A DNA stretch of 64,000 nucleotides from positions 62,001 to 126,000 of the forward strand of contig JAGVSM010002731.1 in NCBI GenBank assembly GCA_022494885.1, in the 5' to 3' direction. The position numbers and the translations under genes are program-made. This DNA is from Micrasema longulum (taxonomy: Eukaryota > Arthropoda > Insecta > Trichoptera > Brachycentridae). This document shows, piece after piece, positions 33,837 to 44,533 of the stretch. Position 1 is the stretch's first letter. Each line of letters begins with the position of its first letter. Below the pieces are notes generated by a model. That model ran no database searches. It saw only the letters and a list, made by a program, of their open reading frames with translations, and was not told the origin of the DNA.

Positions 33837-34018
33837 CTAGCTTGCAACCGTACTGGTGACTGAACTTGCGGTGGTGGCGATGGTGCACAGGCCGACCGAA
33901 GGAGCGGGTGTAATGATTGTAGTGGTTGTTGTTCTCAGAGGGGGCGCAGTCCCTGCAGCGGCCGCAGCCGCCGCACGCGAGCCTCCGCCTACCGTCCAGA
34001 TGACTAGGAAGTGATCGG
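33837..34018 (-). CDS. PDZ gene, second visible exon: Cys/His-rich stretch
   Basis: Acceptor TTTGTTTTACAG at 34019, donor CTAG|GTGAGT at 33837. Entered at phase 2, the frame reads RSLPSHLDGRRRLACGGCGR, then CRDCAPSENNNHYNHYTRSF and GRPVHHRHHRKFSHQYGCKL. There are six cysteines and eight histidines in 60 residues, but no zinc-finger spacing that I can name. An alternative frame continuing the other frame of the previous exon ends in a stop exactly at the exon end, so it is not used for the PDZ product. Confidence 0.85.
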
Positions 34019-34256
34019 CTGTAAAACAAAAATAAAGTCCGAGGTAAATGGAAAGGTTTAGTGATGAATTCATGATTTTTTTCTGGTGTGAAATTATTTT
34101 TCTACCAGGCAAAGTAGAAATAGGTAAATGGAAACTGTCATCGAGAGTTTTAAATTTAAATATTTGTTCGCGCTTTTCCTAACTGAATTTGGTTAGTAAA
34201 AGATGAAATATAATCAAAAAACAAAAATGAAAAAAAAAATTGCTTGCTTGTATGAG

Positions 34257-34298
34257 TGAATCCGAAGAAAGACATTTGGTCTTTAAAACGGATTCGGG
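34257..34298 (+). ncRNA. Hammerhead-like hairpin (degenerate)
   Basis: TGAATCCGAAGAAAGAC, a short loop, then GTCTTTAAAACGGATTCGGG: an inner stem AAGAC/GTCTT sits inside an outer stem GAATCCG/CGGATTC. The order CGAAGA - stem - AAAAC - stem follows the same plan as the motifs at 8005 and 41865. Confidence 0.3.
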
Positions 34299-34302
34299 TA
34301 TG

Positions 34303-35037
34303 TGGTGGATGCTTTCAATTGCACGTCAGACTAATTACGCCTTACTAAAATCGACAAAATCAACATTCGCTGTCCCGTTTTCCGCATCCCAAAACTGAAC
34401 CGATTCGCTTGTTTTTTTTTTAAAGAGTAGGTATCAGAACGAAATTTTCTGTGTCGGTACGTTGTGCGTGTTTTAAATTGTTATCATATTAGTATACCAT
34501 ACGTCTGAAGACGGCAGATAAACCTGGGCGCATTGAAGGGTTATAATACTGACAGGGCAAAGTAACACTTTTTATTTATACGCGTACTGAAGATTCGATA
34601 AAACGCGATGAATCATTGCCGCTACAATCAATCACCTCGAACTGTGACTGGGCAGATATTCTATAAAAAGAAAACTAAAATATATATTGGCTCAAGGAAA
34701 CGGTAGCTGGAAAGGATACCAAAGTCATCACATACTTATAGGAAAGAAAAACTTTCCTTTGAAATGGATGCTCGATAGCATTAGATACAAGGGATACGCA
34801 TGATATATCAATCCAGTACAAAGATTTGGACGTACACTTTGGGTTAGAGGGCATTGATTTTTTCCTGAAACATCACTTACACACTTATTACGCCAACCCA
34901 CGACTATGTTACCTGCCTCGCATACGTAGATGGGAGGTATAATAAGAACGATAGGGTTTAAAATTGAAATATAAAACAGTCGATTCGATAAAAAAAATGC
35001 GGAATAATTTTATTAGGCGGTAGGTGTAATGTCATTT
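34303..35037. other. Intron sequence between visible exons 1 and 2, no exon seen
   Basis: No repeat ends or domains recognised. Confidence 0.4.
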
Positions 35038-35404
35038 ATGATTTAAACAAAATTTCGTTTGAATGACCACCGCAGCTTCTCTTGCACTGATTAATCCAGT
35101 GACGCCAATTTTCGATGACTCTGTTGAGAATTTCGGATGGTATGGCGGCTACGGTGAAGCGAATGTTGGCTTCGGACTCATCAAGAGTCCTGGATGTGTC
35201 GATGTAAACTTGTGATTTAACATGGCCCCACAAAAAATGTCGTGTCGATGGCTTAATATTGTGTAGAGAAAATTCAGTCTCCAACTTTTAAATTATGCAA
35301 CGAATAGCGAGCTCAGAAGGAGCAAAATGACGGATTTATTTTGTAGGAAAAGCTCTTTGCGCAGCAGCAAAACCTCTTGAATTTTGATAGAATATTTTAA
35401 CCAT
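35038..35404 (-). mobile_element. Tc1-like transposon with DUF4817-type transposase, internal deletion
   Basis: Read leftward from ATG at 35404: NSRGFAAAQRAFPTK, stop, IRHFAPSELAIRCII, stop, KLETEFSLHN. This is the DUF4817 (helix-turn-helix) N-terminus found on some insect Tc1-like transposases. It is joined directly to STRHFLWGHVKSQVYIDTSR and a degraded INQCKRSCGGH, the C-terminal end of the same family after the last catalytic residue. The catalytic middle is deleted. The leader upstream to about 35572 probably belongs to the element. Two in-frame stops make it dead. Confidence 0.7.
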
Positions 35405-35409
35405 TTCCA

Positions 35410-36179
35410 AACACTAGGACAACGTGAAACGATTCACTATGAAAAGGCAAACCTTACTGATGACAACTGACAACAGATGTCAAAATTTGAAATTTAAATA
35501 TTGCCGCCATGAGCTATAAATATCCTATCGGCCCTATTGGTAAACTCTGTATAAGTTACACAAACACCCTGCGAGGAGCATTGAAGCCATTGGAAACTCG
35601 TTAGGCGTCTTCAGGAGGAGGATTTATACCGTTATTATTGCCCAAGATCATACTTTGTATAGCAATGCCTGGGTAAGAGCTCCCATGCATCTACTAGCAT
35701 CAAATCCTACATGTCTGTCATCTTTAATCTTATTTTCTCAATTCTGAGGGGATGTGGTATGTTCTATTAGTTCATTAACTTGTAAGTTAACCAGAAGAAA
35801 CAAGTCCGATCAGGTAAACCTGAGCCGTCACCACCCCTCGCCATTCTGTAACAGTTCGTATAGAGCAAACTTTCGAAGAAACGTTATGTATCTCTCATTT
35901 GCATTGTACTATGCCAAAATTGTAAATGTTAAATTAAGAACAATATTAATAAAGGTTGAGAGAAGAAGCTAATTACGCATATTTTCGAAGCCTGAAATTA
36001 TCTTTTAAAATTCATGATACTGTGCTCTGTCCAACCGATTTCAAAACCTTTTTTCGCTCTTGTAAAATTGTGTCAACAGCAGGTATAGCCTTTTGCCGTT
36101 TCACTACCGAGGTGTTCGGAGAACTCATTGGCTCCAAAGCAGACTCGCCGTGTGGAAGGCGTTTTGCCGATATTCTTAC
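35410..36179. other. Intron sequence, no exon seen
   Basis: No splice-bounded frame or repeat family recognised beyond the transposon leader. Confidence 0.4.
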
Positions 36180-36440
36180 CTGTTCCAAGTGGCCGCATCC
36201 GACACGGAGCCCGCCACGGAGCACGAGTCCCGCAGCGAGCTGACGTCCGGCGCGGCGCACAGGTCCCCGCTGGACTGCGCGCGCCGCCGGCCGCCCGCGC
36301 CGCCGCCCGCCCGCCGCCGCCCGCGCTGCTGCTGCTGCGGCCGTGCCGGCCCACGCTGGCGCCCATGGCGGGCGGCTCAGCCGGACCTACGCCATCTCGG
36401 GGGCGGTCCGCCCGCTGCTCCTTGTTGGAGACGCAGATTG
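36180..36440 (-). CDS. PDZ gene, first visible exon, with internal frame switch
   Basis: Acceptor TTTCTCGTTTCAG at 36441; donor AACAG|GTAAGA at 36180. At the 3' end the frame that fits the next exon reads QSSGDLCAAPDVSSLRDSCS, then VAGSVSDAATWN, and ends at phase 2. Going upstream, that frame meets a TGA. The only frame open at the exon start reads ICVSNKEQRADRPRDGVGPA, then EPPAMGASVGRHGRSSSSAG. The two must switch by one base inside the GC-rich Gly/Ala/Arg-coding run at about 36262-36325. An assembly or base error in this run, a real frameshift mutation, or an unrecognised internal exon boundary could each explain it. The exon is strongly GC-rich. Confidence 0.72.
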
Positions 36441-36540
36441 CTGAAACGAGAAATCATTCGTCAGTGAGGATTGACAGACATATGTAACTTTGCGAAGGGA
36501 ATTCAATCTAAAACTTTCGTCATTGCAATTTTCCTTGTTC

Positions 36541-36620
36541 ACATCCAGTGGTGCATATGGCACTGTACATGATTATTAGATACATAGATGATCAGTCTTA
36601 CGCTCACAGCCCCCTTACCG
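36541..36620 (-). repeat. SINE family B fragment
   Basis: GTGGTGCATATGGCACTGTAC and GATGATCAGTCTTACGCTC match the inverted 3' half of family B. Confidence 0.45.
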
Positions 36621-36749
36621 CTGTAGGCACACTAGGCCCCAGTCTAGGGGCCCAAACATCCAGGGGGACGGGACGACGACAGGGATTTTCATAATATAGT
36701 TGACCGATTCAAAATTTTGATATGATAATAACATGAACATAAATAAGGG

Positions 36750-37147
36750 AACTATTTGCAAACCCGGAAAAATCCACCTTTCTTTATTTTGAGCAAATCA
36801 CAAAAAACTGATACAATACTTAACGTCAACTTTTATTAAACTTCAATTTTTAATCATAATCAGTAAATATTTTATACGTAAGCAATGATGACATAAGCAT
36901 GATTATGTCGAGAAACAGAAGTGAAATAATACATTTAATTTTATACATTCCAACTTTACAATACTCAAGTAGAGGTTGCCATGTTTGTAACAAACCCGAT
37001 AATTTAAAAGTCAAGTTTTGACAAATAAAGTCGTATTTTTAACTAAAAATATTATAATTATTGTAAAAAATTGTACTCTGAATAAGTTTCAATTCATATC
37101 TCACTTTTTTTAGATTTTGGATTTTGCCGGGTTTGCAAGTAGTACCC
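36750..37147. mobile_element. MITE family S, copy 2
   Basis: Direct-orientation partner of 24006-24413. Left end GGGAACTATTTGCAAACCCG, right end GGGTTTGCAAGTAGTACCCT. Terminal inverted repeats of about 25 bp; no coding region. Confidence 0.75.
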
Positions 37148-37149
37148 TC

Positions 37150-37845
37150 AATTATAGGAACATAAACTTGCAATAACACAATGACAAATGTTTCATTTTT
37201 GAGTGTTTCAAAAAGTTTTTTTTTTGAAGTCACGAAATTTTGTATTGAAAATATCTAAATAGAGACAAAGTACCTAAGTTAAATTTGGAGCAGCTACGAT
37301 GAATAAACGAGTTTTGAACTTTTTTTGGGCAATGGATTATAAAAAAATTAACTTGTGTTGGCTTTACGGGACAATTTATTGAAATATGCTCTAAGAAATG
37401 AGGAGTATCGATAAAATATACACTGCATTTGTGATAGGAACAGATTGTGAAATTGCGATACGTAAAACGCTAACTCACGATTACGTAATTCAGACATATT
37501 GTTCAAAGTTGATCGTTTCTCGAAATATCGCATATTCGTCTTGTATTTCGATATTTTCACAAGTTTTCAACAGAACAAATCGCAAAAAAACTGCAAAAAT
37601 TTATACATTGATGACCAAAATATTGATAGTCTTCTTTTTTAGTACTTAGTAGATACATTTAATTGGATTTAGTTTTGGTATAAGGAGATCATATTATATT
37701 ACTTTTGTTCGTAATAAGCTAAATTTCTCGCTTATATATATATATTTTTTTTAATTAGGGAGCGGATATGGAATAATCATAATGATGATGATGATGATGA
37801 CGAGGATAAAGTAATATAATAATTTAGAATAAAAATTATCTAATA
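37150..37845. other. No gene seen; (TA)n and (ATG)n microsatellites
   Basis: TATATATATATATTTTTTTT lies near 37733 and a GATGATGATGATGATGATGA run near 37782-37801. Frames of 60-80 codons have no domains. Confidence 0.5.
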
Positions 37846-37849
37846 AGTG

Positions 37850-38715
37850 TAATGTATATATTAATCAAATTGAGAACATTCAAAAGAAATTTATAAGAAG
37901 CCTGGAATATCGTTTTGGCAACATTGAAAATGATTACGGCTTATCTTTGATTAATTTTAAAAAGGCGCCTTACATCTGATTTAATTTTTCTTTTCAAAAT
38001 TCTAAATAATATGGATGATTCGCCGTATCTTTTACAAAATATTAGTTTCAGTTGTCCTTTTTTATGTACCAACTTGTAAAAACAATTATACCTCGAATTC
38101 ATTAATAAGAAGTACTTGTAGAAATTATAATGGACTCAGTATGGATATATCGCTATACCAGATTAAATTCCCTTTTTTGTGTACCAACTTGTAAAAACAA
38201 TTATACCTCGAATTCATAATTAAGACGTACTTGTAGAAATTATAATGGACTCAGTATTGATGTAGACATTTTTAACTGAACGTTGCATTTATACAGAAAA
38301 TTTCTTCATGGGGTCGATTATTTGTGATAGTTGCTGAATACGCATCTTGAGTGGTTAATGCTATGTATATGTGCCGCATGTAATATAATGTATATGTCTG
38401 TGTATGTTTTATATGTGCGTTCATGTGTGTGTGCGTGGATGGCTCGGAGTGTGCATTCGGTATTTTTATTTATTTTAATTTATTACCTCCATGGAAAACG
38501 CAAATGTTGACAATTTATTTATTTATTATATACATACGGCCTAAGCCAATTATTCTTTTCTCACTTGAAATTCTAATTTATTTTATTTTTTTGTCACATT
38601 TAATGTTTATATCTTTTGCATAATTTATGAAAACTTAATTGGTCTTTTTATGTTAAAAAATTATTGTTTTCAATACTTATTATGTATGACTGTATGTTTT
38701 CTGAATAAAATAAAA
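37850..38715 (+). mobile_element. LINE C-terminal fragment with internal 115-bp tandem duplication
   Basis: Frames encode ENIQKKFIRSLEYRFGNIEN, then LIFLFKILNNMDDSPYLLQN, typical of the region after the RT in Jockey/CR1-type LINEs, then a diverged C-terminus. A block containing ACCAACTTGTAAAAACAATT and ATTATAATGGACTCAGTAT occurs twice with a period of 115 bp (38056-38170 and 38171-38275). TG-rich sequence and an AATAAAATAAAATACAAT end follow. Several stops; dead. Confidence 0.7.
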
Positions 38716-39261
38716 TACAATCTCTGCTTAAAAAAATTGTTGGAGTACGTACAACGTAATTCTGGGGCAAATTTTAGATCAAACTAAACCAAATCGAAAA
38801 CATGATAGCGTAAAAGTGGTAAGGAGATATGTATTTACTAAAAATGTTATACCCCAGGGCGGATTCAAAAGACGGCAACGCGTTTAAATAACTTGGTAAC
38901 AAAATTATTTCTTGACAGAAATTTCAAAGAAAATATTTTGATAGGATTTTTTTCATTACAACACCGAAAAGTTCCACGAATTCAAACACAAACTTTATCC
39001 ATTGTTTTAAAGAAGATCCTTTACGCAATCTCTAAATTAAAAATAAACTCAGTAATTGCTTTAAAAGACTGCGAAATGGAAATGGGTGGAGTAAAATTAA
39101 ATAAACGAATCGCTAAAATGCCTCGAAATAAAAAAAAGCAACAAAAAAAAAGAGAATCTAAATATAAAAAGTATTATTAATTTGTAACACATGTTGTCTA
39201 CGAAAACATAAAACACAATTTTTTTTTTTTTAACATCAAATATTTTTTTTATTTTTTTTTA
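38716..39261. other. Unassigned; lysine-rich open frame
   Basis: A 95-codon frame (38893-39180) ends with a very basic stretch of Lys, Arg and Gln. I recognise no domain. It may be a decayed mobile-element or gene fragment. Confidence 0.3.
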
Positions 39262-39362
39262 TTTAATGCACAAAATACACAATTTTACATAGACACAATT
39301 ATATGTTTTTTATGTCCCGACTTGTTAGAAAATTCCGTGTTAAGTCAGGACTCTTCGATATA
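39262..39362 (-). repeat. Inverted copy of MITE interior at 560-665
   Basis: The complement includes AACACGGAATTTTCTAACA and AATTGTGTCTATGTAAAATT and differs from 560-665 at only a few positions. The terminal repeats of the element at 316-738 are absent here. Confidence 0.75.
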
Positions 39363-40690
39363 TTATTAATTAAATCTTGTATCCGTTTTATAAGCCGATC
39401 TTTTTTTTCTAGAAAACGTCATGAGTTTACTCTTAAAAGACTTAAGTAAATAATTCCTTAGCGCGGGGTGATATAACATTTTTTTACCACAAGCAACAGA
39501 CGGAAAATTTCCTAAGGTCAGACCGTTGAAAAAAAAACATGGCGACATACATATGTAAAGCGCCCTTACGGTGATTTTTCACAACAACGGCGCTATGTAA
39601 AACAGGGCAATATTACTTATTATTATATATTAAGAATCTAAGCAAAAGCGACGAAAAAGGATACGAAAAAATATTGAGTAACTTATTTAGTGTGTCCAAA
39701 CACAGAATGCCTAGTTTGATTACTCACAGTAATAATATTTTGTAACTTACTTAGCGTGTTAATATATTGTGTAACCTCAGAATGCTCATTTTGATTACTC
39801 ACAGTAATAATATGTAGGTATTTAAAATACTCACCACTATGGGGTTTACTGATACTCCCAGGGAAATATTTTAATGAAAAAAAATAATGTAGGTTGTAAA
39901 ATATTTTCATCGCAAAAATGTACATCGATGTTTAGGTGGCATATATAGTTTTAAAGGATAGATAATGGCAAGAAAAGATTTAAGTATTTTGACGATAAAA
40001 GAGACAAAATGCACGAGTTCACTTTTGTCGTTACTAGCTAGCCGCCAGCCGCCAGTCGCCCGCAGAATACACAGTATCGATTTTCCAAAAGAAGCACAAA
40101 CCGCAAAATGCAGGAGTCAACCCGTAATCTTCTCCACTGAGTCGGGCAATTTCGGTAAATGTCGGCGTTCGACATCAGACGTGAAATTCCCCATTTTTCC
40201 AGTAAAGTTCGTTGCATTTGTCTTGAAAAGCCTTTTCAGTTACTGCGCTGAAAATTCAACCACTCAACGAGTCAACCCCTTGCGTCGTGTACCAAGACCC
40301 AGTAAATATTAAAATAGGGCACCTGAGGCACGTATTATTATTGTATAAGCACGAAACATCCGTCAGTTACTTCGTGCATTTCGGAATGCTGACAATTCTC
40401 ATGCCGAAGTACCTGTAACCCTCTGCGAATTTACCACTTTTGGGGTTGAATATTTTGATAGAATAAACATTCTAAAACTATTTGAAATCAATTATGTGAC
40501 AATAATTGACACAGCTGCAATAATTATTATGGCAGCATTTCTCAGTAGCTTACATGAAAGTAGATTTATATTATATAATATTATATGTGTTACATTTACA
40601 TTTTGAGTAATACTATAAGTTGTGTATGATTAGTCATTAAATGTTATGTATATTTTTTATGTGACAACATTTAAAATTACAATATTATGC
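39363..40690. other. No supported gene; short LINE-type tail at 39550-39605
   Basis: AAGCGCCCTTACGGTGATTT and GGCGCTATGTAAAAC at 39555 match the tail at 18480. The 115-codon frame at 39965-40312 has no domain, though the region is slightly GC-richer than its surroundings. Confidence 0.4.
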
Positions 40691-40800
40691 GGAAGCCTCT
40701 AATTGGACTTTATGATATGTATTTATAGTATTATTGTATCTTCTAAATTTATAAATGTCCGTTGGCTTTCCAATAAAATAAAAAATAAATAAAAAGAAAT
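40690..40800 (+). repeat. LINE 3' tail
   Basis: TTTATAAATGTCCGTTGGC followed by CCAATAAAATAAAAAATAAA resembles the 3' ends of Jockey-type LINEs. No coding part was recognised upstream. Confidence 0.4.
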
Positions 40801-41662
40801 TTAAAAAAATAAAAAATAATAATAATAATAAAAATATAAAAAAAACTAAAATAAATTAAATTAAATTTCCGCTATAACGTTTTTCTAAATAAAGTAATGC
40901 TTTTTAATACATATAAATAAAAGGACAGATAAAATTAATATTTAAAGCACTAACAACGTGACTTTTTAAAAAATAAGTATTCATGATATTATATTTTTAA
41001 CCGTACTTAAAAAGAGTATAAGAACGAAAAGACGTTAATTATTTTTGATTATAATCTTGTGAAACAAAACAAATAAAACTCACCCACAAAATGAAATGTT
41101 TTAAAACAAACGAGTTAAAAAAACCCATTAAAATCAAGGTAATTGCGTAAAAAAAGGCAACCGTATTTGTAAAAAAAACAGTCAAATAGAATTCCAGATA
41201 TTTCTTATTATAAATTATTAAATAAATACAGTTACGTGGATTTATTTGATATCGAGCTAGATTAAATTATTTATGAAGTAATAATCAAATATCCTTTTAA
41301 TAATAATTGTATCTTTCTTACGATTCCCTAGGTAACAGTCCGGTCCTATAAAGATCTTTGAACTGATAGTGATATAATTATTGTATTATGGTTGAGGAAT
41401 TTCTTCCGGAGGAATTCGTTGGAATTAGTATTTGAGCTCTGGGATAATGTTCTCGGGAAGTTTCTGGTGACAGAAACTTTACCAGAAAGGTATTCCGAGA
41501 ACATAAACTTTTACCAAAACTCTGCATAAAAAAGAGATATGAATCACATTATGTTTATGTGCGATTTACAAAAATAATCACGGAGATTTATATTAAAAAT
41601 AGTGGAAAGAAATATCGTATTTCAGTATAAAACTAATAAAAGAAAACACTAAGACTTTTTTT

Positions 41663-41960
41663 TTATAGAAATGAAAGACGAGTGATACTTTAATCCACAA
41701 ATTTGGAAGATTCAGTGACCGGTTTCATAAAAAAACAAAAAAAATAATTTTAATGACCCTTAAGATAAAAATAATTTTATTCAATTAACTTTCATACAAT
41801 TTTAAATTCTCTATCCTTACCTCTGTCTTGTATACATACACTGAACTCCTTAATAACGATACCAGTCTCGAAGATGTCGCGAAAGCGATGAAACCGGTCA
41901 CTGGAACTTCCAAATTTGTGGATTAAAGTATCAGTCGTTTTTTATTTCTATAATAAAATA
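41663..41960. mobile_element. Fold-back repeat with hammerhead-like core (Penelope-type pLTR?)
   Basis: Arms 41663-41727 and 41888-41952 are inverted copies, sharing CTTTAATCCACAAATTTGGA and GTGACCGGTTTCAT, around a 160-bp centre. At 41865-41902 the centre and right arm read CTCGAAGA, a perfect stem TCGC-GAAA-GCGA, then TGAAACCGGTCACT. This follows the hammerhead order with one extra base in the first motif. A third copy lies inverted at 48953-49020. Inverted terminal repeats with hammerheads are known for Penelope-like elements; no reverse transcriptase is present here. Confidence 0.6.
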
Positions 41961-42169
41961 CAATGAAATTCCATCAAGAATTTTCACTTACAAACTTAAA
42001 TGTTTTAACTAACAAAAATAATAATTATTGGGTTGCTCGAAGTAGTCAATTTTTTTCGTTTTATTCATTCATAATATGTTGGATAATATATAGTGTACAG
42101 ATAATATAATATATATGGATAATATAAAGCATAATATTTCTGAATAGTATTTAATATCTTGTACACCCT

Positions 42170-42385
42170 TACTTTGATATGTTAGGTATATGTGCGTGTA
42201 TGTATATTTGCATGTGTGTGTATATATATGAGTATGTGAATGTATGCGTATTTATATGTATGTTTGTGTGTAGGTATACATATAATATTTCTATTCGTTT
42301 TTAGTTTTTATGTGCTACATTTTTATTTGATTTTTAATATGTATTTTCTTTAATTTTAAGATAGAATAAATAAAATATTTAGTTT
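42170..42385 (+). repeat. (TG)n-rich LINE-like 3' tail
   Basis: TG/TA-rich sequence (GTGTGTGTATATATATGAG) is followed by TTTAATTTTAAGATAGAATA and an A-rich end, as at 38380-38715. Confidence 0.45.
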
Positions 42386-42830
42386 GAGACCCCTGAAACA
42401 TTATATAAACAAGCAGTCGTACTTGCTACCTAGATTGGTGGGTTCTTGCTCATTCGGTTGTACATAGGAAGTAAGTTCTACTGACTTTTCAACAATAACC
42501 GATGAACCGGAGATTCAGTCTGTTTGTATAATATACTCATATAAATGTGTATTTATTTGTATTTATGCTGAATTTTTGTGCCTAACAATGTGTGCCTAAG
42601 TAAGATTTACAAACTTAAAACGCATATTTTTTTTACTACTTTTCTTCTATACTTCACTCTTTTACTATAAATCATTTACCCTTTTTTTACGATACATTAC
42701 TTTTACTGAGTTTAACCATAACAATTAACTATGTTTTCTTTATATTAAATAACTTTGTTTTTAACTCTTATTTTTTACTAATTGGCTATGGCCGTTAATT
42801 TGAATAATAAACAAATAATATATGCAAGGG
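42386..42830. other. No feature seen
   Basis: AT-rich sequence without recognised repeats or domains. Confidence 0.4.
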
Positions 42831-42950
42831 GTGTAGCGATTATTGCATTTTGTCCATAATAAGTGCTCACAGCGCAATGACTCTTGCGTTTTGTCCATAA
42901 TACGGGCACGAAGTGTAGTGATTATTGTGTTTTGATACATAGAACCTGCA
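42831..42950. repeat. 41-bp tandem repeat, three copies
   Basis: GTGTAGCGATTATTGCATTT plus TGTCCATAATAAGTGCTCACA repeats with the same 41-bp spacing as GCGCAATGACTCTTGCGTTT and GTGTAGTGATTATTGTGTTT. Copies diverge by up to a third. Confidence 0.7.
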
Positions 42951-42991
42951 ACATCAATCACTCTGTATACGTAAAATGCTACATGCATATG

Positions 42992-43116
42992 TGCCATTTG
43001 GTATAAGACTCGTTGTTGTCATTTGGTATCAGACTCATTGTTGTCATTTGGTATCAGACTCATTGTTGTCATTTGGAATCAGACTTATTGTTGTCATTTG
43101 GTATCAGACTCATTGT
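42992..43116. repeat. 25-bp tandem repeat, five copies
   Basis: The unit GTCATTTGGTATCAGACTCA plus TTGTT is repeated head-to-tail five times with a few substitutions. Confidence 0.9.
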
Positions 43117-43909
43117 TCTCCCTTCGCGTAACGAATGTTTGAAATACGCTTCCATAAAGGACGCATGCATCATGATAATGCGAGCATAAGAAGAATATGA
43201 TACGATTCACCCAAAATAATAATTCAATATTCTGGTGACAAACGACTGACATTCGCAAGCAAAAACAAGTCAAACCATTTTGAAAAGTGAACGAGTTTAT
43301 CACCTGATAAAATAAGAGAAAATTAATATCTATTATCTTTCATCCACCGGGGGCGGAGGACTTCCGGTATCCGGTACCTACGGTCCGAGGCCGGAAATAT
43401 CCCAAACCCTATCGGAGTGTTTTCAGGCTTAACGTGTAGTTTCGATGAATCGCGGTACTGAAAATGTGAAGAATGATGACTCATTGTGTCCTGTTGATAA
43501 ATTTGAAATTTCAAAACAAGGTTACGATTCGTTTTATTTTATGGGTTATTGTGAATCGAATGAAATATTAAGGCAAAGCCAAAACGCACAAAAAATAAGG
43601 AAATCACTCACGCAGAATCTCGTCAAGTGCCCCTCCTTCCTGACTACACGATAGAATCTGATCCTGACTGCCGCGACAGAAGTTCAAACAATAAAGGTGC
43701 CAGAACCCAGAATAAGGTAGGTAATTGCATTCATTGTATTTAGGGTTCCGTGGCAAAGCAAATAAAGGATAACGCATTCCGCGAACCAGCTTTTCCAGGG
43801 TTCATCTGCTAACAAGCAAGTGGCGCAATCAGTTCACACTACTAATTTATTAAAATGTTAATAAATGTTAATAATATTGATTGTTAACATCGAGGTATTT
43901 TATTTATTT
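43117..43909. other. No supported gene
   Basis: A GC-richer patch at 43340-43420 (GGTATCCGGTACC, CCGAGGCCGG) and overlapping 60-70 codon frames on both strands carry no domain. Confidence 0.4.
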
Positions 43910-44530
43910 TTATTTATTCATATTTTTCTCTTACAAACTATAATTAATAATAAAAATAATTTGTCCTCACTGGGGTTGCCGGTGCCGAGGACACTTAACA
44001 ATATACTTTTGTGAATTTTTTTTACATTGGAGAATAAACAAAGAAGACTAAATTAATAAACAGAGATAATTGTCAAAATATTCACAGTTTTAAAAACGAG
44101 GTATATATGTACATCTATATTATTTATGTTACAAAACGCACAATGAAAATAACAAAAACCTAACATAAGCTATACACTTGTGGAGCGGTTGATTCAATAT
44201 TGGTTTTGGCGGATGAGACAATCCATTTCACTTCTACCTAGCTCCACTATCCATTTTTTTATAGCCTTTTGAAACATTTTCTCGTGACTAATTATTTTAA
44301 TAGGTAGTGGAAGTAGGTTTTACATTTTAATTGAATAATACTCAAAATACTTTTGTCCGAAAGTGGTATTGGTTTGTATTTGTTTAAGTCGTCTTTGTGT
44401 TGAGGATCTAGTGATTATATTATTTGATTGTGGTGTATTGTAGGGGTTATGTCTTTCATTTGAGTATAAAGTAAAGATTAATTTAAATATAAAGTTTGTA
44501 TTAGAAGCACTAACTTTGTGGTTATTCATT
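43910..44530 (-). mobile_element. LINE C-terminus and 3' UTR, inverted
   Basis: Read leftward from 44529: YNTPQSNNIITRSSTQRRLK, then TNTTFGQKYFEYYSIKM, a stop, NLLPLPIKIISHEKMFQKAI, KKWIVELGRSE. This is the post-RT end of a Jockey/CR1-type LINE. The 3' UTR contains CTCGGCACCGGCAACCCC and ends in (AAAT)n at about 43915. The same tail occurs at 20225-20345. The fold-back repeat at 44534 abuts its 5' side. Confidence 0.7.
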
Positions 44531-44533
44531 ATA

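Larger units (their letters stand above)
2302..36440 (-). other. Host gene span: PDZ-domain protein, PTPN13/FRMPD2-like (partial)
   Basis: Five exons on the minus strand (36440-36180, 34018-33837, 32000-31837, 3371-3163, 2622-about 2302) join with consistent splice phases (2, 1, 1, 0). Introns are 2161, 1836, 28465 and 540 bp. The product is a low-complexity, Gly/Arg-rich start, a Cys/His-rich stretch, an acidic linker, one PDZ domain and a proline-rich tail with NPIY. The PDZ and the C-R-P sequence after it recall PDZ domains of PTPN13 and FRMPD2; this assignment is by memory of family motifs and is tentative. No FERM or phosphatase domain is visible in the window, so upstream and downstream exons are probably missing. 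The product is expected to be a cytoplasmic or membrane-associated scaffold. Confidence 0.7.

Noticed and set aside
39965..40312. 115-codon plus-strand open frame as a gene
   Set aside because: No domain, no splice context and no coding bias that I can see; AT-rich sequence gives such frames by chance.
42992..43116. CRISPR-like array
   Set aside because: Units are directly adjacent with no spacers, and the window is eukaryotic; it is a plain tandem repeat.
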